DNA of 64,000 nt, taken from Favolaschia claudopus (Eukaryota > Basidiomycota > Agaricomycetes > Agaricales > Mycenaceae). Positions 31,025 to 43,164 of this stretch are shown in pieces; the stretch's first letter is position 1, and every line of letters starts with the position of its first letter. A model generated the notes under the pieces. That model was not told the DNA's origin. It did no database searches and saw nothing but the letters and a program-made list of their open reading frames with translations. The stretch lies in the NCBI GenBank assembly GCA_037176885.1, contig JAWWNJ010000021.1, positions 2,108,001 through 2,172,000 on the forward strand. Direction: 5' to 3'. The position numbers and the translations under genes were made by a program.

Positions 31025-31814
31025 TGAGATAGATCAGTAAGCATTTGGGCCGTTTGTACTTGTAAGTTATATGGCCACGGGCCCGTGTTGACGCTTCGTC
31101 TGCATCCATGATGGTGATATTGTCAATACAGAGATGTTGTTAAAACAAAGGTGTTGACAATATCTTATCTCGTCGTCGCGGAGAATGATGCCGATCATGT
31201 CTCGGCTGTGAGGTCATATGGAGAGGATCTAGTGCTGGAGGAGAATTCGAAGCAATCTATTATGCAAATGAAGGATCACGCGTACACACCCTTCTGATTC
31301 CTTCAAAGTTACCAAGAATAGCTTGTATCTCAATAACGGCTCGATGAATTTCGACCAAAAAAATTCAGTAACCTCCTCTAATCATTTCCTTTCGATTCCG
31401 ATACTTATCGGGGGCATGGAAATCATTGATTAAATTTGTTGTCTTTGATTGTCCGGAGCTGTACAGGCAGCACAACTATTTGTTAAAGCGCTGGAAGTGC
31501 TATGGTCGCTTTGAGGGCCTAATACTGAGGGATTGGATTCAGTGAGTCTCTCCCTTCTTTCTCCCTGTTTTTCTTTCTTTTCGCAACTTGAAAATTTGAA
31601 TTCGAGCGGCTCTCCACAGACATAATTCATAAGCCCAAAATTTTGTCCGAACTTTTGATCCAACCTCAATAGGTATAACCATCGCCCAGAGGCCACTTGA
31701 CGCCAAAGTTTTACATAGAAATACAAGCTACAAGGCAGTAGATGACATTCTATGAAGCATTTTGTTAGAAAGGTCCAATGGAGGAAAGATATAAAAGGGT
31801 GTGACATGAGCCTG

Positions 31815-33319
31815 ACATTTTTTTTTTTTTTTTGAAGTGTGCCAATATGGCGGTCAATGTGCTACTTTAATAAAATGCATATAAATATGTCATTTTCAGT
31901 GAAAAAAAATTGAAATTCACGAAGTGAGAAAAAACTTGAGCAAAGTTGAAAGCAGTTGTCCGATAGAAAAAAAACTTGGTGTGACCTCGAGAAAAGTTTT
32001 TGAGGTTCATGTATATATTCTCGTGTTGAGCCGATTGATCGCAGGATAAGTTTGATGGCCGCGATGGCCGTCCGCACTTCCGCCCGGCGCTGTCGTGCTT
32101 TTACGGTGAAAAGGACCTCTGACGCGACTGGCTGCCAGTCTAATGGTAGGATTGCTTACAGTTGCGGCGAAATTAAATGCATTACCATAAAAGGAAATTT
32201 CTGTTAAATCAGCTCTGGACAGGGCAACGCGGCCGAGTCATCGCAAGCTCAACATTGGTGTCGCCAATTCAGATGTTTTGGCGGTCAAAATGATCCATGG
32301 GAAAGTTAACTTGGGCTCCGATTGACCGATTTAGATTACAGTTTATTGCACCATTCTTGCTCAATCGTGATGCAAACGACCTACCTCATACTTACATACT
32401 GCACTTAGAGACCTCCCATCGTATCATCAAGCTTTCTCCCGGCGCTTCCAAGTCAGAAGGGATGAAAATAGTGAGAATTTCCTTTTATGGTAATGCATTT
32501 AATTTCGCCGCAACTGTAGGACCTGAGGAGCTGAAATAGTGTGGGGATCTTGAACTTGGGGCACAGGCCACAGCCTCCCCGTCCGACTCAGGAAGGTCTG
32601 GTATCAATTGGGCCTGCCTTCAGAATAATTCAAATCACCTAGCACTGAGTGCTATGGTGAAGTATGTACTCCACTGAGTCTATGAGTCCCAAGGATCAAC
32701 ACTGAGACCTCATCTTAGGCAAGAAAGGAAAGTAGTCAAAGTTGCCGGCTGTTCTCGGCCATCTGATAAGCATCGGCACATTCGGCCCGTGATCATTTCT
32801 CTTCCTACAACCCAAGTTATATATCTCGACAAGCTTAAGCACCCCGCCTTCGGCAGGGCCGGCTCGCTGCGCTCGCGTCCCTACCTACGGGGGGTACACA
32901 GCTTGTCGGGGCTCCGCCCCAAACCCCGCCTGGATTTTTTTTGCTGGATTCCTTGCCCGCGGCGCCGTGCGCGGCGCCGGGGACCGCGTGTGAGTTTCAA
33001 CATCTCGACAGCCGGTTGTGTTGTGGGATGTTGACAAAACCCCGTGATTTTCTGTCAAAAGTCACGCGACTGATGGCCTGGCCCTCTTTTCAAGTATAGG
33101 ATGTCGAGAATACTTCTCCAATTTGCTGAAAGTGTTTTCATACACAAGAAATCATTCTCTACAACCTTAAGCTTGGAAAAAAATATTTTTTTCTCACTTT
33201 TGAACTTTTTTCAGGCAAAACAGCATATTTATATGTATTTTATTAAAGTAGCACATTGACCGCCATATGCCAATCGCATTTCCCGGCGAAGTGCGGCATT
33301 CTGAAAAAAAAAAAAAATT
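31815..33319. mobile_element. Foldback-like TIR element (copy 2), hosting MITE-B at 32157-32518
   Basis: Same structure as 12351-13880. It is 25 bp shorter because one palindrome arm block in the GC-rich cluster (about 32960) is deleted. Confidence 0.6.
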
Positions 33320-33368
33320 GTCAAAACATTTGGAACGCGGCTTTGCCCATTGCGCGTGTCTGAGACAT

Positions 33369-33983
33369 CAGGGTCTTTCAGAGTAGCCCATTTCGAGCTC
33401 ATTTCACTTTCATTTCAATTCCATTTCGTTTTCGAAATCCGTCGTCCGAATTGTCCGAACCCAACTGAAACCTCATTTCAATCAACGCCTTGTCGGCATC
33501 AACGTATTGCCGCTCCTCGGACATCACGAACCGACCTCGCCGCCACCCAACACAACGACGCAACGGAGAATTTGTGCATATTATTGTACAATATCACTCT
33601 TTGAACTTCATTTATACAATATGTGGTGCATACACTTTTGTGCCGCACTGGCAATCGGGTCCCGAAGTGAGGCCATCAAAATATCTTCGGTACACTGCTC
33701 GGCAGCTTGTTGGCAGCATAAATATTGTACTGGCAGTGCCATGAATACCTGTAACAGCGTAGTCGCTGGGGGTGAAGGAAAACCAAAGGCAGCCTCGAGT
33801 CAAAGCGACTGCTCAATAACCAGAATAGCTGGAGGGTCACGGCCGGAGCCTCGAGAATCGTTTCATTTCGCAATCACGATCAAAGTTGAATCTCATTTCA
33901 AGTTTTGGACGCTCGAAATAGAGACGAAATGAAAACGAAATGAAGTGAAATGAGCTCGAAATAGGCTACTCTGAAGGGGACCT
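33369..33983. mobile_element. ~600-bp TIR element (copy 2)
   Basis: Matches 13930-14544, with ends TTCAGAGTAGCCCATTTCGA and complement. Confidence 0.65.
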
Positions 33984-34428
33984 AGTCTATTAGTAGTTAC
34001 CGCGGGGGAGTGGAGGCTTATTACATAATCTGTCAAACACCGCCACCCGTCCCTCTTGCATTGTAGCGCTCGTTTTGCGGGCAGTAATCGAGCGGAAATC
34101 CCACCAGAGAGACGGATTGGTACTGTAGTCAATGTTAGTCCATAGCTGCGGTGATTTCCGACGAAATCAGCGAGGGATGTTGCTAGAAAGTGGAAATCGT
34201 GCTGTCGGACTTCGGCCGATCGGCCGAAAACCATGAATGTTCGAGTTGAATTTTACAGGACAATCAAGGTCCCGTCCCAGAAATCTGAGTAGGTAGGATT
34301 GTAGTTTATGTGTCCAGGATCCCAGAAATCAATTTTTGTGGCCTCAACGCGTCTGGTGACAGAGAGAATTGCGACTCGGAATCAGATTATGTAATAACAG
34401 CGCACTCCGGTTGGACCCCTTGGGCTGC

Positions 34429-34530
34429 TACATCTTTGGTTCTCGGAAAGACCCCCAATTATACAGAGAAGGGTCGAGATTGATTTGAATTTCCATAAAA
34501 GGCAAGACATTTGATCTTGCCGCAACTGTA
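34429..34530. mobile_element. MITE-A fragment (copy 2)
   Basis: Same truncated end as at 14990-15091. Confidence 0.7.
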
Positions 34531-34743
34531 GGGTAATTGTCAGGTCCGTATTTCTGGACATCGAAAATAATTAATTATCAGCCACTATTATTAATAACTG
34601 ACAACTACTTGGATAATTCAGTTTGGAAACCCCGGTTTCTGCAACTCTTGCGCGGAAACCCAGGGTGCAGACGCTTGTCAGAAACCCTTCTATATTGGGA
34701 AGTGACTGCCGAGGCTGCGGCCAGCGCCGGCAACAAGTCAAAC

Positions 34744-34919
34744 AACACCATGGCCAACTACATGGATTTGTGGGGGCCAGCCCAAATTACTGGAATAGGC
34801 GGCGTCGATTGGCTAATGCATATACTGGACGGCCATTCTGCGGGGGTGGATGTATTTTCTGGCGAGAAAGACGGCGGCGGCATCTCTCTTTTGAATGGTT
34901 TTTTTAGCATCATTGACTT
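34744..34919 (+). pseudogene. Copia integrase fragment (copy 2)
   Basis: Same DLWGPAQITGIGG fragment as at 15305. A single base downstream differs from copy 1 (T35008 versus C15569). Confidence 0.55.
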
Positions 34920-35448
34920 CTTGAATGTGTATCAGAGTGTTCAAAAGCCCTGTGTAAAGTGCGCTTTGGGCCATTTCCATCTTCGGCATATGTTGGCCGA
35001 TCTGATCTGTAGATCAAGCTCTTCGCTTGATGCAACGGCGCCGTAGGCAAGGTTCGTCTCAGTAGCCGTAGCCACCGAGAATGCATGCATGCTGTAGATT
35101 GTGTTCGATGGGCTCAGCACAAAAAATCAACATGCTTGTTTCCAGTCGCATCACTGCATGCAAGCCTCGGCAACAACGGCTTCCTGGTATTTGGATAACC
35201 CTGAATGTAACACAAATAGCCGGCAAAAACAACTTTTCAAATGTGGATAGGATCAAAAGCCCAAGCATCTAGCAGACTCAACATAGACAACTGAACCCTC
35301 GGCGGCTCATCCAGATGAACGACGGCCGCGGCCCGTTGACAGTTCCGGCGATCCCATCAAAACCGCCGTAAGAGGGTTTCCATTTTAAGTTTGTGAGGGG
35401 TTTCTGCGAAATTTCCTTATTTGGCAGGGTTTCCGTCTGCACGGATTC

Positions 35449-36401
35449 GGGGGAGCTTGCTCCCCCTTTTATCCGAGCAGACAGCAAATGGTGATGGGGC
35501 TGTGCTGAGCAGATGATGGAGCTTGTGATGCTGCTGTCAATCGCACGGCACACTGATAAGAGCATCTTCCGAATGATACGGCGGCGTTTCCGTGTGATCC
35601 ATCGCAGTTCCGACTGATCCAGGACGATGGCAGCGTAGTTCCGCTTGATGTAGGGTTCTGTTTGACCAGATTGTGTGCTCAATAATTCCTCCCAACTGTT
35701 CGACTGGTAGAGATTTTGAGTCGGCACCAGATCTTGAGGTGAATGCATAGCTCCAAAATCCCTTCCATTCAGATTTTGCTTCAAGCGGCTTGCAGGTGGA
35801 TCCAGAAGCGAACAATTTCACAAACGATTGAACTAAGAGGCTAGAAGCTGGGCTGCAGTGTGACCGACGCTGGCTTGCCACACTAGGTTAACACAGAAAA
35901 TCATTCATGTCTGGATTCAATGTTGAACTTGAATGTTTTGTGCTTCAGCCGACACAGAACATGCCTATGCAAGTTGGCCGCCTCTTTGAGTCCATGATGC
36001 GCACTTAGCAAATTTAAACTTAGTATGCCAAATATCAAGACCTTATCCACACTATGTATATTTTGTAGCCTCTTTGAGTCCATGATGCGCACTTAGCAAA
36101 TTTAAACTTAGTATGCCAAATATCAAGACCTTATCCACACTATGTATATTTTGTAATAGCAAACCTGTCCACGTTATATTTCTTCAATCTTAGCTCAAAC
36201 TATACACACAAGCTCCCCCCTCCTGTAGGCCGGGCACCGGCATACACAACCATCGCTGCGTTTGACGTGCGCACGTCAAAGTTGGCATGCCTTGACTGAT
36301 GTGGCCCCTCTCCGCGTGATGCGGCGCTATTCCGGGTGATCCACGACGTTCCTGAGTGATGGCAGCTGATCCAGCCTGATGGCATCGTTGTTCCGAGTGA
36401 T
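35449..36401. repeat. Palindrome, iterons and 88-bp tandem (copy 2)
   Basis: Palindrome at 35449-35466, iterons at 35567-35649 and 36310-36401, and the 2 x 88-bp direct repeat at 35980-36155. All are unchanged from copy 1. Confidence 0.6.
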
Positions 36402-36423
36402 GCACGAAGGGATACATTTGTTG

Positions 36424-38063
36424 TACCTCTCTTAGTTTTGCAAGATAACCGGATAGTTCCAATTCCAATTGCATCAGCGTGAGTGTCATTTCCAAGTCGC
36501 ACCTTTTTCGGTGGGCTGAGCACCTGATAAGTGCCAGCCAATGTAAGTATATTTGGTGTCATCGTAGTGGAAGCCCCAGAGTCAATCACCACTGATTCGA
36601 AGATGGAAGTTATAAGTACTGTACCATTGCGACCAAGTGTTCACATAACGGGTAACGGCCACCGGTGAACTGAACGAAATTGTAAACTGTAACCCATAAC
36701 GGCCAGTTTTTGTATCAAAAATGGTCAAAAAGTGTCAAAATTTTCTCGGCCGGCAGCTGCCGAGCACTGCCGGCGTACCATATAAGGTAATTTTGATGTG
36801 ATTGCCGCTCGGTGAACACCTTAACAGGCCGTGAACACTTGGTCGAAACGGTACAATACGCGGACAAAGCAGAGTAAGATTTCCGTGTACAGCTAAGTGT
36901 CCATGCTCGGAATCGGTATCAGAGTCAGAGTCCATGGTAGCAGAAGCATTAGCTTTACCGCCATGTTTCCTGGGTTTCTGTCTACTAGATGAGGGTTTAT
37001 CCTTCTTGGATTCCTGAGCAGCTTTCTTCAAGTTGTGACATTCGTCAGATGTATGACTTTTGCTCTGACCGTGTATGAGACAGTATTTGTCGCCTTGGGG
37101 AGATGGCTTCCGCTTGGATGAACCTGAAGATTTCGCAGCTAGTGCTGTTTCTTTACCAGTGTCTTTTTTTCCAAGGCCAAGTAGGCGTCCTCGTGCTTTG
37201 TCCGAAGTTAACTCTGTGCCAATGGAGGAAACAAGGTTCCCTTTAACTCCAGTCCAGTAGGCATCATTAGGCAGAGTGATAAGTAGGATAAGAGGCTGCA
37301 GTTCGGCAGAAAATGGATATTTCAATCGACTGAGTCGGTCAAAATATCCCTTGACAACAGCTATATGGGCAGCAATCTCTTCGCGGTGTACAAGCTGTGG
37401 TTTGCCTTCGATCTGCTGAAAAGGCTAGTGAGAACATCCATGGCAGATTCTCCACGGTTTTCCTGTTCAAAACGTTCTCGGAGGGTAACCCAGAGTTCAC
37501 CAGCATGAGAGGAGTTAAGATACTCCAGACGCAGTTCTGGAGAGAGATATTTCTGGATGGCACCTAAAGCCCGGCTGTTACGCTCGCTAGCATAGTCCTT
37601 GAAAGATAGACCAGCAGCAGGTGAAGATGGAGGCAGAACATCAATCTTTAAGGCAGCAGCTTTTGCTAGTCTCCCAATGTCAGAATCCGATAAACTAAAA
37701 ATTAAGACAGTCGAAATTTTTGAGTTTATCTGGGGGACGCCGATCCTAGAAGGGGTAATGTCACGAATGAATAGCAATCTTATCGTGACAACGCCGTAGA
37801 TGATCGGTATTGACAAGCATTGATTATCATTGAATCATCACAGTTTGTGAGTCATTCTCCATATGGTTTCCTTCTTATACATTCAAAAGGCTGTATGGGT
37901 GTGGTGACTGTGATTGATTGTTCACACGGTCTGCGGCAGTATAAATAGCGTAGGATCTTCTCTTTGTACTTTAGTCCTTTTATTTAGTTCATTTCTCGAA
38001 GCTAATACTGCACCACCCAACCCATTATCTTTGAATCTGGGGCGCAAGGCTTTGATTGTGACA
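36424..38063 (-). pseudogene. Copia gag-protease relic and LTR (copy 2)
   Basis: Same relic as 16985-18624. The protease DSGAS motif is near 36590, the Gag blocks are at 36735-37758, and the LTR is at 37759-38063. Same frameshifts as copy 1. Confidence 0.75.
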
Positions 38064-38612
38064 TTGCGAGCTCAAATCGAGGTTAATTCCATTGAATCAA
38101 AGTGCAAACTAGGTCTCCTTTTCAAGCGCTTTTGGCCTATTGTAATGGTTCTTCGGTGAAAGTCCATTCAGCTTTCCGGTTATACGGAAAATCCGAAATT
38201 ATTTTCTTAACAGGCAATCTGCAGGACATTATATTCAACTGAGTGTTTTACGTAAATGGTAGAGAATAGTCATATTTCCATCTCTACTTTTTTTCTTCAG
38301 CCAATTCGGCCCGTTACATGACCAGAAGATATCGAACAGCCCACGGCCATTCTTTTTTGCCACCACTGTAATTACCGATTAGGAAACATATCCGGCTCTG
38401 CACTACGCCCTCTGGGACTAAGTACGCAGGAAGGCCTGGGTTTCCGAGACTATTTTTCTCGATGACTAGCAACGTTTAAAGTGCAGAAAATTTGTAGATC
38501 AGTCGGATGTTTATATTCTGACACTCCCCATACAAAATGCGAGGCTTTCCGGTTGAAGCAAGCCAGACGATCCCGCATGCGGTCAGAACCACCAGGTGGC
38601 TCTGCATTGCGA

Positions 38613-38921
38613 TCAAGCCATTAATGTCCATATTCCTCTCCGGCCTCGGCTTTGTTTGAGGTTCACAAATTCGCCATTGCGTGAGAGCGAGTGGCGAACT
38701 GAGGACTGAACACGGTCAATAAACTTCTGAAGAAGGGACAGGGTGATACCTTCCATGTTCCCTCCTTGTTATGTGTTCTGAACCACGGGAACTGCGAAAT
38801 CAGGGCGTCGTATATCTGACCCAATGTCAATGCTTTCGAAGGACTTCCGTATATCGCTAATGCGATCAGCAATCGAAGGGGGAGATCGGGTTTAGAGCCG
38901 TCCGGAGGGAGCGGGACTAGC
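38613..38921 (-). CDS. Forkhead-domain transcription factor, two 3' exons (copy 2)
   Basis: Exons 38921-38750 and 38705-38613 are identical to copy 1 in the forkhead domain, including the SSVRHSL recognition helix and the stop straight after IWTLMA. The upstream candidate exon (ATG at 39546) differs from copy 1 by one base that changes Gln to His. With no disabling change in either copy, the fungus would have two forkhead genes here if the assembly is right. Confidence 0.8.
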
Positions 38922-39838
38922 CTGACAAAAGTGAGACAAGGCCATCAAAGAAAGGTATGTGAGCACCACAGCCCCAGATCTCGGCTGTTGGGGGGAACAT
39001 GAATCCCTTTGCTTTCCAAGCATGAGATGAGAATAGGTTCATATGGATCCGTCTCGAGATCGGGAGCCGCTGGTCAATTGTGAGTTGCACAGCAATATCG
39101 GTAAGGTCGTTGTACCTCTGTAACTTGACTCGGGGTGAGGGTGAAGATATGACACCGAAGGTTCCCATGCAGAGAGGAGAGTGCTAGGAGGAAGAGAAGA
39201 GTCTGAGGCTTCAGAAATAAGATGAACGCAGTGGACGATGCTGGGAAAGCAGAACACGTGCCGTTTCCGAGATAATCATGCGAATCGTAATGAGGATGGC
39301 GATCCGATGTCGTTAATCCCCAAAGGGTGGCAAGGTGTGTTTTTGCTCGGTCTGAGTATGATGTAAAAGGGAAAAGGGGAACGGACGGTTGAGTTCCATG
39401 TTGTCGACCCATAGGGTCTGGTCCCACAAGTCGGAATCACAGCGTGGCCCAGCTGTGAGCGTTTGTGCGCCGCCGTAGTGCGAATGGTGGAAAAAGTCAG
39501 GCTTGGAGACATCGTAACTGACTCCCTGCGACCACTGGGCTGGCATAATGCTGCAGATCCTGGGCGGCCCACAGCCGGCGTAGTGTTCTTATACTATTCT
39601 GAGATGTGTGGGTCCCATCTCGCGCCACGGCGGCTGTCTGGGGCAACCGATTGGCTCAACCTTGATTGAATGACGACCCACTACCGCGGAGTCCGTGCGC
39701 TTGGCTGTGACGATAATACAATTTCCAAGGCTCCATAAGATAGAATTCGCAACTAGACCAAGATTGTCCACAACCTGTCGCCGGTGATCAGCGCTACAAT
39801 ATTAACTGAACGGGGTTGATTGAAGCTGCCGCAATCAG

Positions 39839-40049
39839 TACTCAAGAGGCCGCAGATCTTTCTGGAGGGCTAGATTCCCTCGGTCTGGACGAAAGATCGA
39901 ATAATGTCCGGACGCTGGAAAACGATTTCTCCTGATTCCGAGAGTGCCGAAAACGCGTTTTCCCGGCCGAGGGATTTTTCCCCTTGGAGAAGGGAAAACA
40001 ATGACGCACCGTGGGAATCTCGACCGTTTTGCCATCACCCTCGGAATGG
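39839..40049 (-). repeat. Diverged satellite monomer (copy 2)
   Basis: Same as 20400-20610, with the CCCTCGGCCGGGAAAACGCG landmark. Confidence 0.55.
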
Positions 40050-40180
40050 AGAATAGTGCTGCCGCGATTTCGAGCTGCCTCGAGCCGATTCGCAGCTCGA
40101 CTTGACAGCCTCACCAGATATCCCGCCTGCAAGTGGAGTAGTACCTTCATATGTGACGTGGACCACCTCACCATGTTGAA

Positions 40181-40251
40181 GGTTCGTTAGCATAGTGGTT
40201 ATCGTGTCATTTTATTACTTAGCCGCGCGGGTTCGAACCGCGCGATGCGAA
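40181..40251 (+). tRNA. Degenerate tRNA-Val-like sequence (copy 2)
   Basis: Same A-box, B-box and T arm as 20742-20812, with the same internal TTTT. Confidence 0.5.
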
Positions 40252-41373
40252 ATACTTATAAATTCTAACTTAAATAGTAAAAATAGAAGTCTTATAGGTT
40301 CAAACACTTTGAAGTACATAAGTATCAGTACTATAACAGAAAGCGCAACAGAGTTGTTACATTTTGACCATTTTCCCCGCCCAACCTTGATCAAGACCTA
40401 TCAAGCAATATCAGGCGGTCAAGCTTGATCAGTGTTTATAAGTCTTTTTTGGACCTTATCAACCGACCCCGAACTTGACAGCCTGATCAAGCTTGATATT
40501 GGTATATTTGGCCCTATCACCTGATTTCGGATTTTCCGACATGGGTAATTCTGAGTCCAGGAAAATTAAAATTGAGTCTCAAATAACTATAGATCAGTCG
40601 TAACGTGACTTGTCAGTTTTGTGTGTCCACACCTGTACAACTCACTACAGTGAAACCCCACCGTGAGCACTATGAATTCTATATACTCTTTCTGAATTTC
40701 CTCAGGACCTCAGCCGTTCAAGCTCCCAGTATGTATTCTATGCGCTCTTGAACGATGTTTGACCGTATTGGTCGCGTGGCGTCACAGTGTGACTCGACGC
40801 GTCATCTCTTCGTCCTCCATGCTCCCTTCTTCTTCGACGCGTCGCTCACATTTGAAGGGTCTGGCACACCGGAGAACACTATCTACTGCCACAAGATCAC
40901 GCATTCCACGTTTCAAGCCGCTAGAAGCCCTTTTGGAGGAGCTTTTTGATCAAATACCGCATTTCGCCTTCTCCGCCAACATCGACGCGTCGCGGGCCAC
41001 CACGACCCAAGATGGACCTAGTAGTCGCCAGAATTGATGGTATGATCCGTCTTCCAACCATATTGAACCGGTTCGGCGCTCAACAATCTCATTTGGGCAG
41101 CTTCGACATCCATTGGGACGTAAGAATGGAAGAGCCACGTTCCCTCGAGTCTTCGCCGGCAGATTTCAGATCAGGCGCTCTCAAAGGATCAACTCGGCTT
41201 TGTTTTATGTTCTGGAGGGGTTTTTGAAAGCTGTGTGTCGTTGGGAATCGGGGAATTTCCGCTTGATTAGTGCAATTTCTTTTCCCCCGTTCATCCCGCT
41301 GCGCCCTGCGTACCCGGCCATTCCAAAGTGCCGCTTCCAACGACACCGAATGCCGCATTTTACCATAACCCCA

Positions 41374-42793
41374 TGTTGTGATTCAGCTGGTTCAAAGTAG
41401 CTTGGGCACTCGACTGTTAGGTCTTGGGTTATAATCCACTGGAGCTTTAGGCTTCAGTGGTCCTGTATTTATACTACTGAATAATATCTAGAACTATCTA
41501 CAGTCCGGGAGAATGATCCGTAAGCCGTGAGTAAGCCGGCTCGGCTATACTTCGGGCTCACAAATCCAACACTCCCCCTTGAGCCTGAAAGTATACAGAA
41601 AATAATGTCTAAACTAGTTCTCCAGATCCGCTGGTAACGAGCACTCAGCTTTGCCAAATCAAAATTCTGGCCGCTCCCCCTGGAGCCGTTCCGTTACCCA
41701 GCCCGGCGTGATCCTAAAATGCGTACCCGCTGCTTTCCGTCACCATGTGCGCCTTCCCAGCGTCACGGTCCTGTCCCGATGGACAATTCTTCGCAATATG
41801 CCCTTTCTGATGGCATTTAAAGCAAGTAACCGAGAACTTCTTCTTCCGATATGCTACCAACGCGGTTCCCCCATCATGCGGAGGTCCGCCACGCCTCTTT
41901 TCTTCATCCAACAGCGCGCCGGTTACATCCGCGACGGTTAGTTCGGCAGATGATGCTGTCAATGTCGAGGCTATGCTTCCCCATTCCGAGGACAAGTTGT
42001 AGATCATCACGTCCACCTCATAACGAGCGTCAATCTTGACACCGATTGCTCGTAATGCCGAGGCCAGCCGCCCAATGCCGGATATGTAATCTTGAATCGG
42101 CTTCAGGGCATTGTGATCGAATGTGTAGAAGTCGCGTTTAAGCGCGATACGGCTCGGCCGGGAGTCTTTCTCGTAGATCTCCGCCAACTTTGCCCACGCT
42201 TCAACGCCATCTGTGCAATCCGCAATGTGCTGGTATTGAGACGGATCAATCGTCAGTCCGATGACCGTGAGAATTTCTTCGGACTCCTTGGCCTTGTCTT
42301 CTGCCGCCTTAGCTCGCTGTCTACGGGTACTCGTTCCCGCAGAGGCATCTCCTTCTGAGCTAACTGTGTCCGGGTCTGCCCGCTTGTCAATCCAATCCTG
42401 GATTATGCTCCAAAGGCCGGCACGGCGCAACACCATGGAAATAGCAAATTTCCAGCTGCCGTGATTGCCGCTGCATGTGAGCTTCGGCACCGAGGATAGA
42501 AGGTTGTTGATGTTAACGGATGTCGACATAATGAATGATGCGGGTGATGGGAAGAGGACGCGGTGAAACCAAGTAGTACGCCAAGCAGTGGATTATGTTG
42601 TGATTCAGCTGGTTCAAAGTAGCTTGGGCACTCGACTGTTAGGTCTTGGGTTATAATCCACTGGAGCTTTAGGCTTCAGTGGTCCTGTATTTATACTACT
42701 GAATAATATCTAGAACTATCTACAGTCCGGGAGAATGATCCGTAAGCCGTGAGTAAGCCGGCTCGGCTATACTTCGGGCTCACAAATCCAACA
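41374..42793 (-). mobile_element. Gag-only LTR retrotransposon (Copia-type, TR-GAG-like), complete
   Basis: Two 198-bp LTRs, 41374-41571 and 42596-42793, appear identical by eye, each TGTTGTGATT...AATCCAACA. They enclose a 1024-bp interior, and the element is flanked by the CCCCA duplication (41369-41373, 42794-42798). On the minus strand the order is 5' LTR, leader, one Gag gene, 142 bp, polypurine tract AAGGGGGAG directly against the 3' LTR. No protease, integrase, RT or RNase H is present, so it must rely on another Copia element. Structure, TSD, matching LTRs and an intact Gag indicate a recently mobile non-autonomous element. In copy 1 the same site holds only a solo LTR. Confidence 0.92.
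41714..42529 (-). CDS. Copia-type Gag protein (271 aa)
   Basis: The 271-aa frame starts MSTSVNINNLLSSVPKLTC. Residues 15-50 (NHGSWKFAISMVLRRAGLW) are the usual Copia Gag N-terminus. Residues 90-200 form the helical Gag-polypeptide domain (SRIALKRDFYTFDHNALKP). A CCHC zinc knuckle CFKCHQKGHIAKNC lies at about 235-248. Such proteins form the virus-like particle and bind the element RNA through the knuckle. The frame is uninterrupted. It ends normally with about 20 residues after the knuckle, instead of running on into a protease, so it appears to be a dedicated Gag. The start was chosen as the ATG at 42529, about 66 bp inside the 5' LTR. Confidence 0.88.
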   Translation of the reverse strand: MSTSVNINNLLSSVPKLTCSGNHGSWKFAISMVLRRAGLWSIIQDWIDKRADPDTVSSEGDASAGTSTRRQRAKAAEDKAKESEEILTVIGLTIDPSQYQHIADCTDGVEAWAKLAEIYEKDSRPSRIALKRDFYTFDHNALKPIQDYISGIGRLASALRAIGVKIDARYEVDVMIYNLSSEWGSIASTLTASSAELTVADVTGALLDEEKRRGGPPHDGGTALVAYRKKKFSVTCFKCHQKGHIAKNCPSGQDRDAGKAHMVTESSGYAF

Positions 42794-42872
42794 CCCCACG
42801 CCTGCGTTCATTCGAAAGTCTCATACAATTTTTATTGGATATATTGTTAGTTCCCTCACCCAGATATCCCCG

Positions 42873-43164
42873 ATGATCCCTGGTTCAATGTTTCGGCAGC
42901 TAGCCGAGTTAAGCCATCCCGTATCTCACATTCCTTCCGTGGTACGTCGTTTGTTCAATAGTTCACTTCCGCCTCCTAATCACCATCTTACCCGCCTCCT
43001 TGCGGATACGGCGGCGTTTTCATCTTTACGGTGAGTTCGATGCGGAGATTTGATTCGTACAGATTTATATTTTCAGACCGGCCGCCAAATCTATACGACA
43101 CAAGACACTTAAGGGTTCGTTCTTTGCCGATCCGAACCATTCATATTTGAATCTCACGCGATGA
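42873..43164 (+). CDS. Small two-exon gene, 81-aa protein (copy 2)
   Basis: Exons 42873-43030 and 43077-43164 are identical to copy 1, with the same 46-bp intron. Here a complete LTR element, not a solo LTR, ends 79 bp upstream of the start codon, so the two copies may be expressed differently. Confidence 0.5.
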
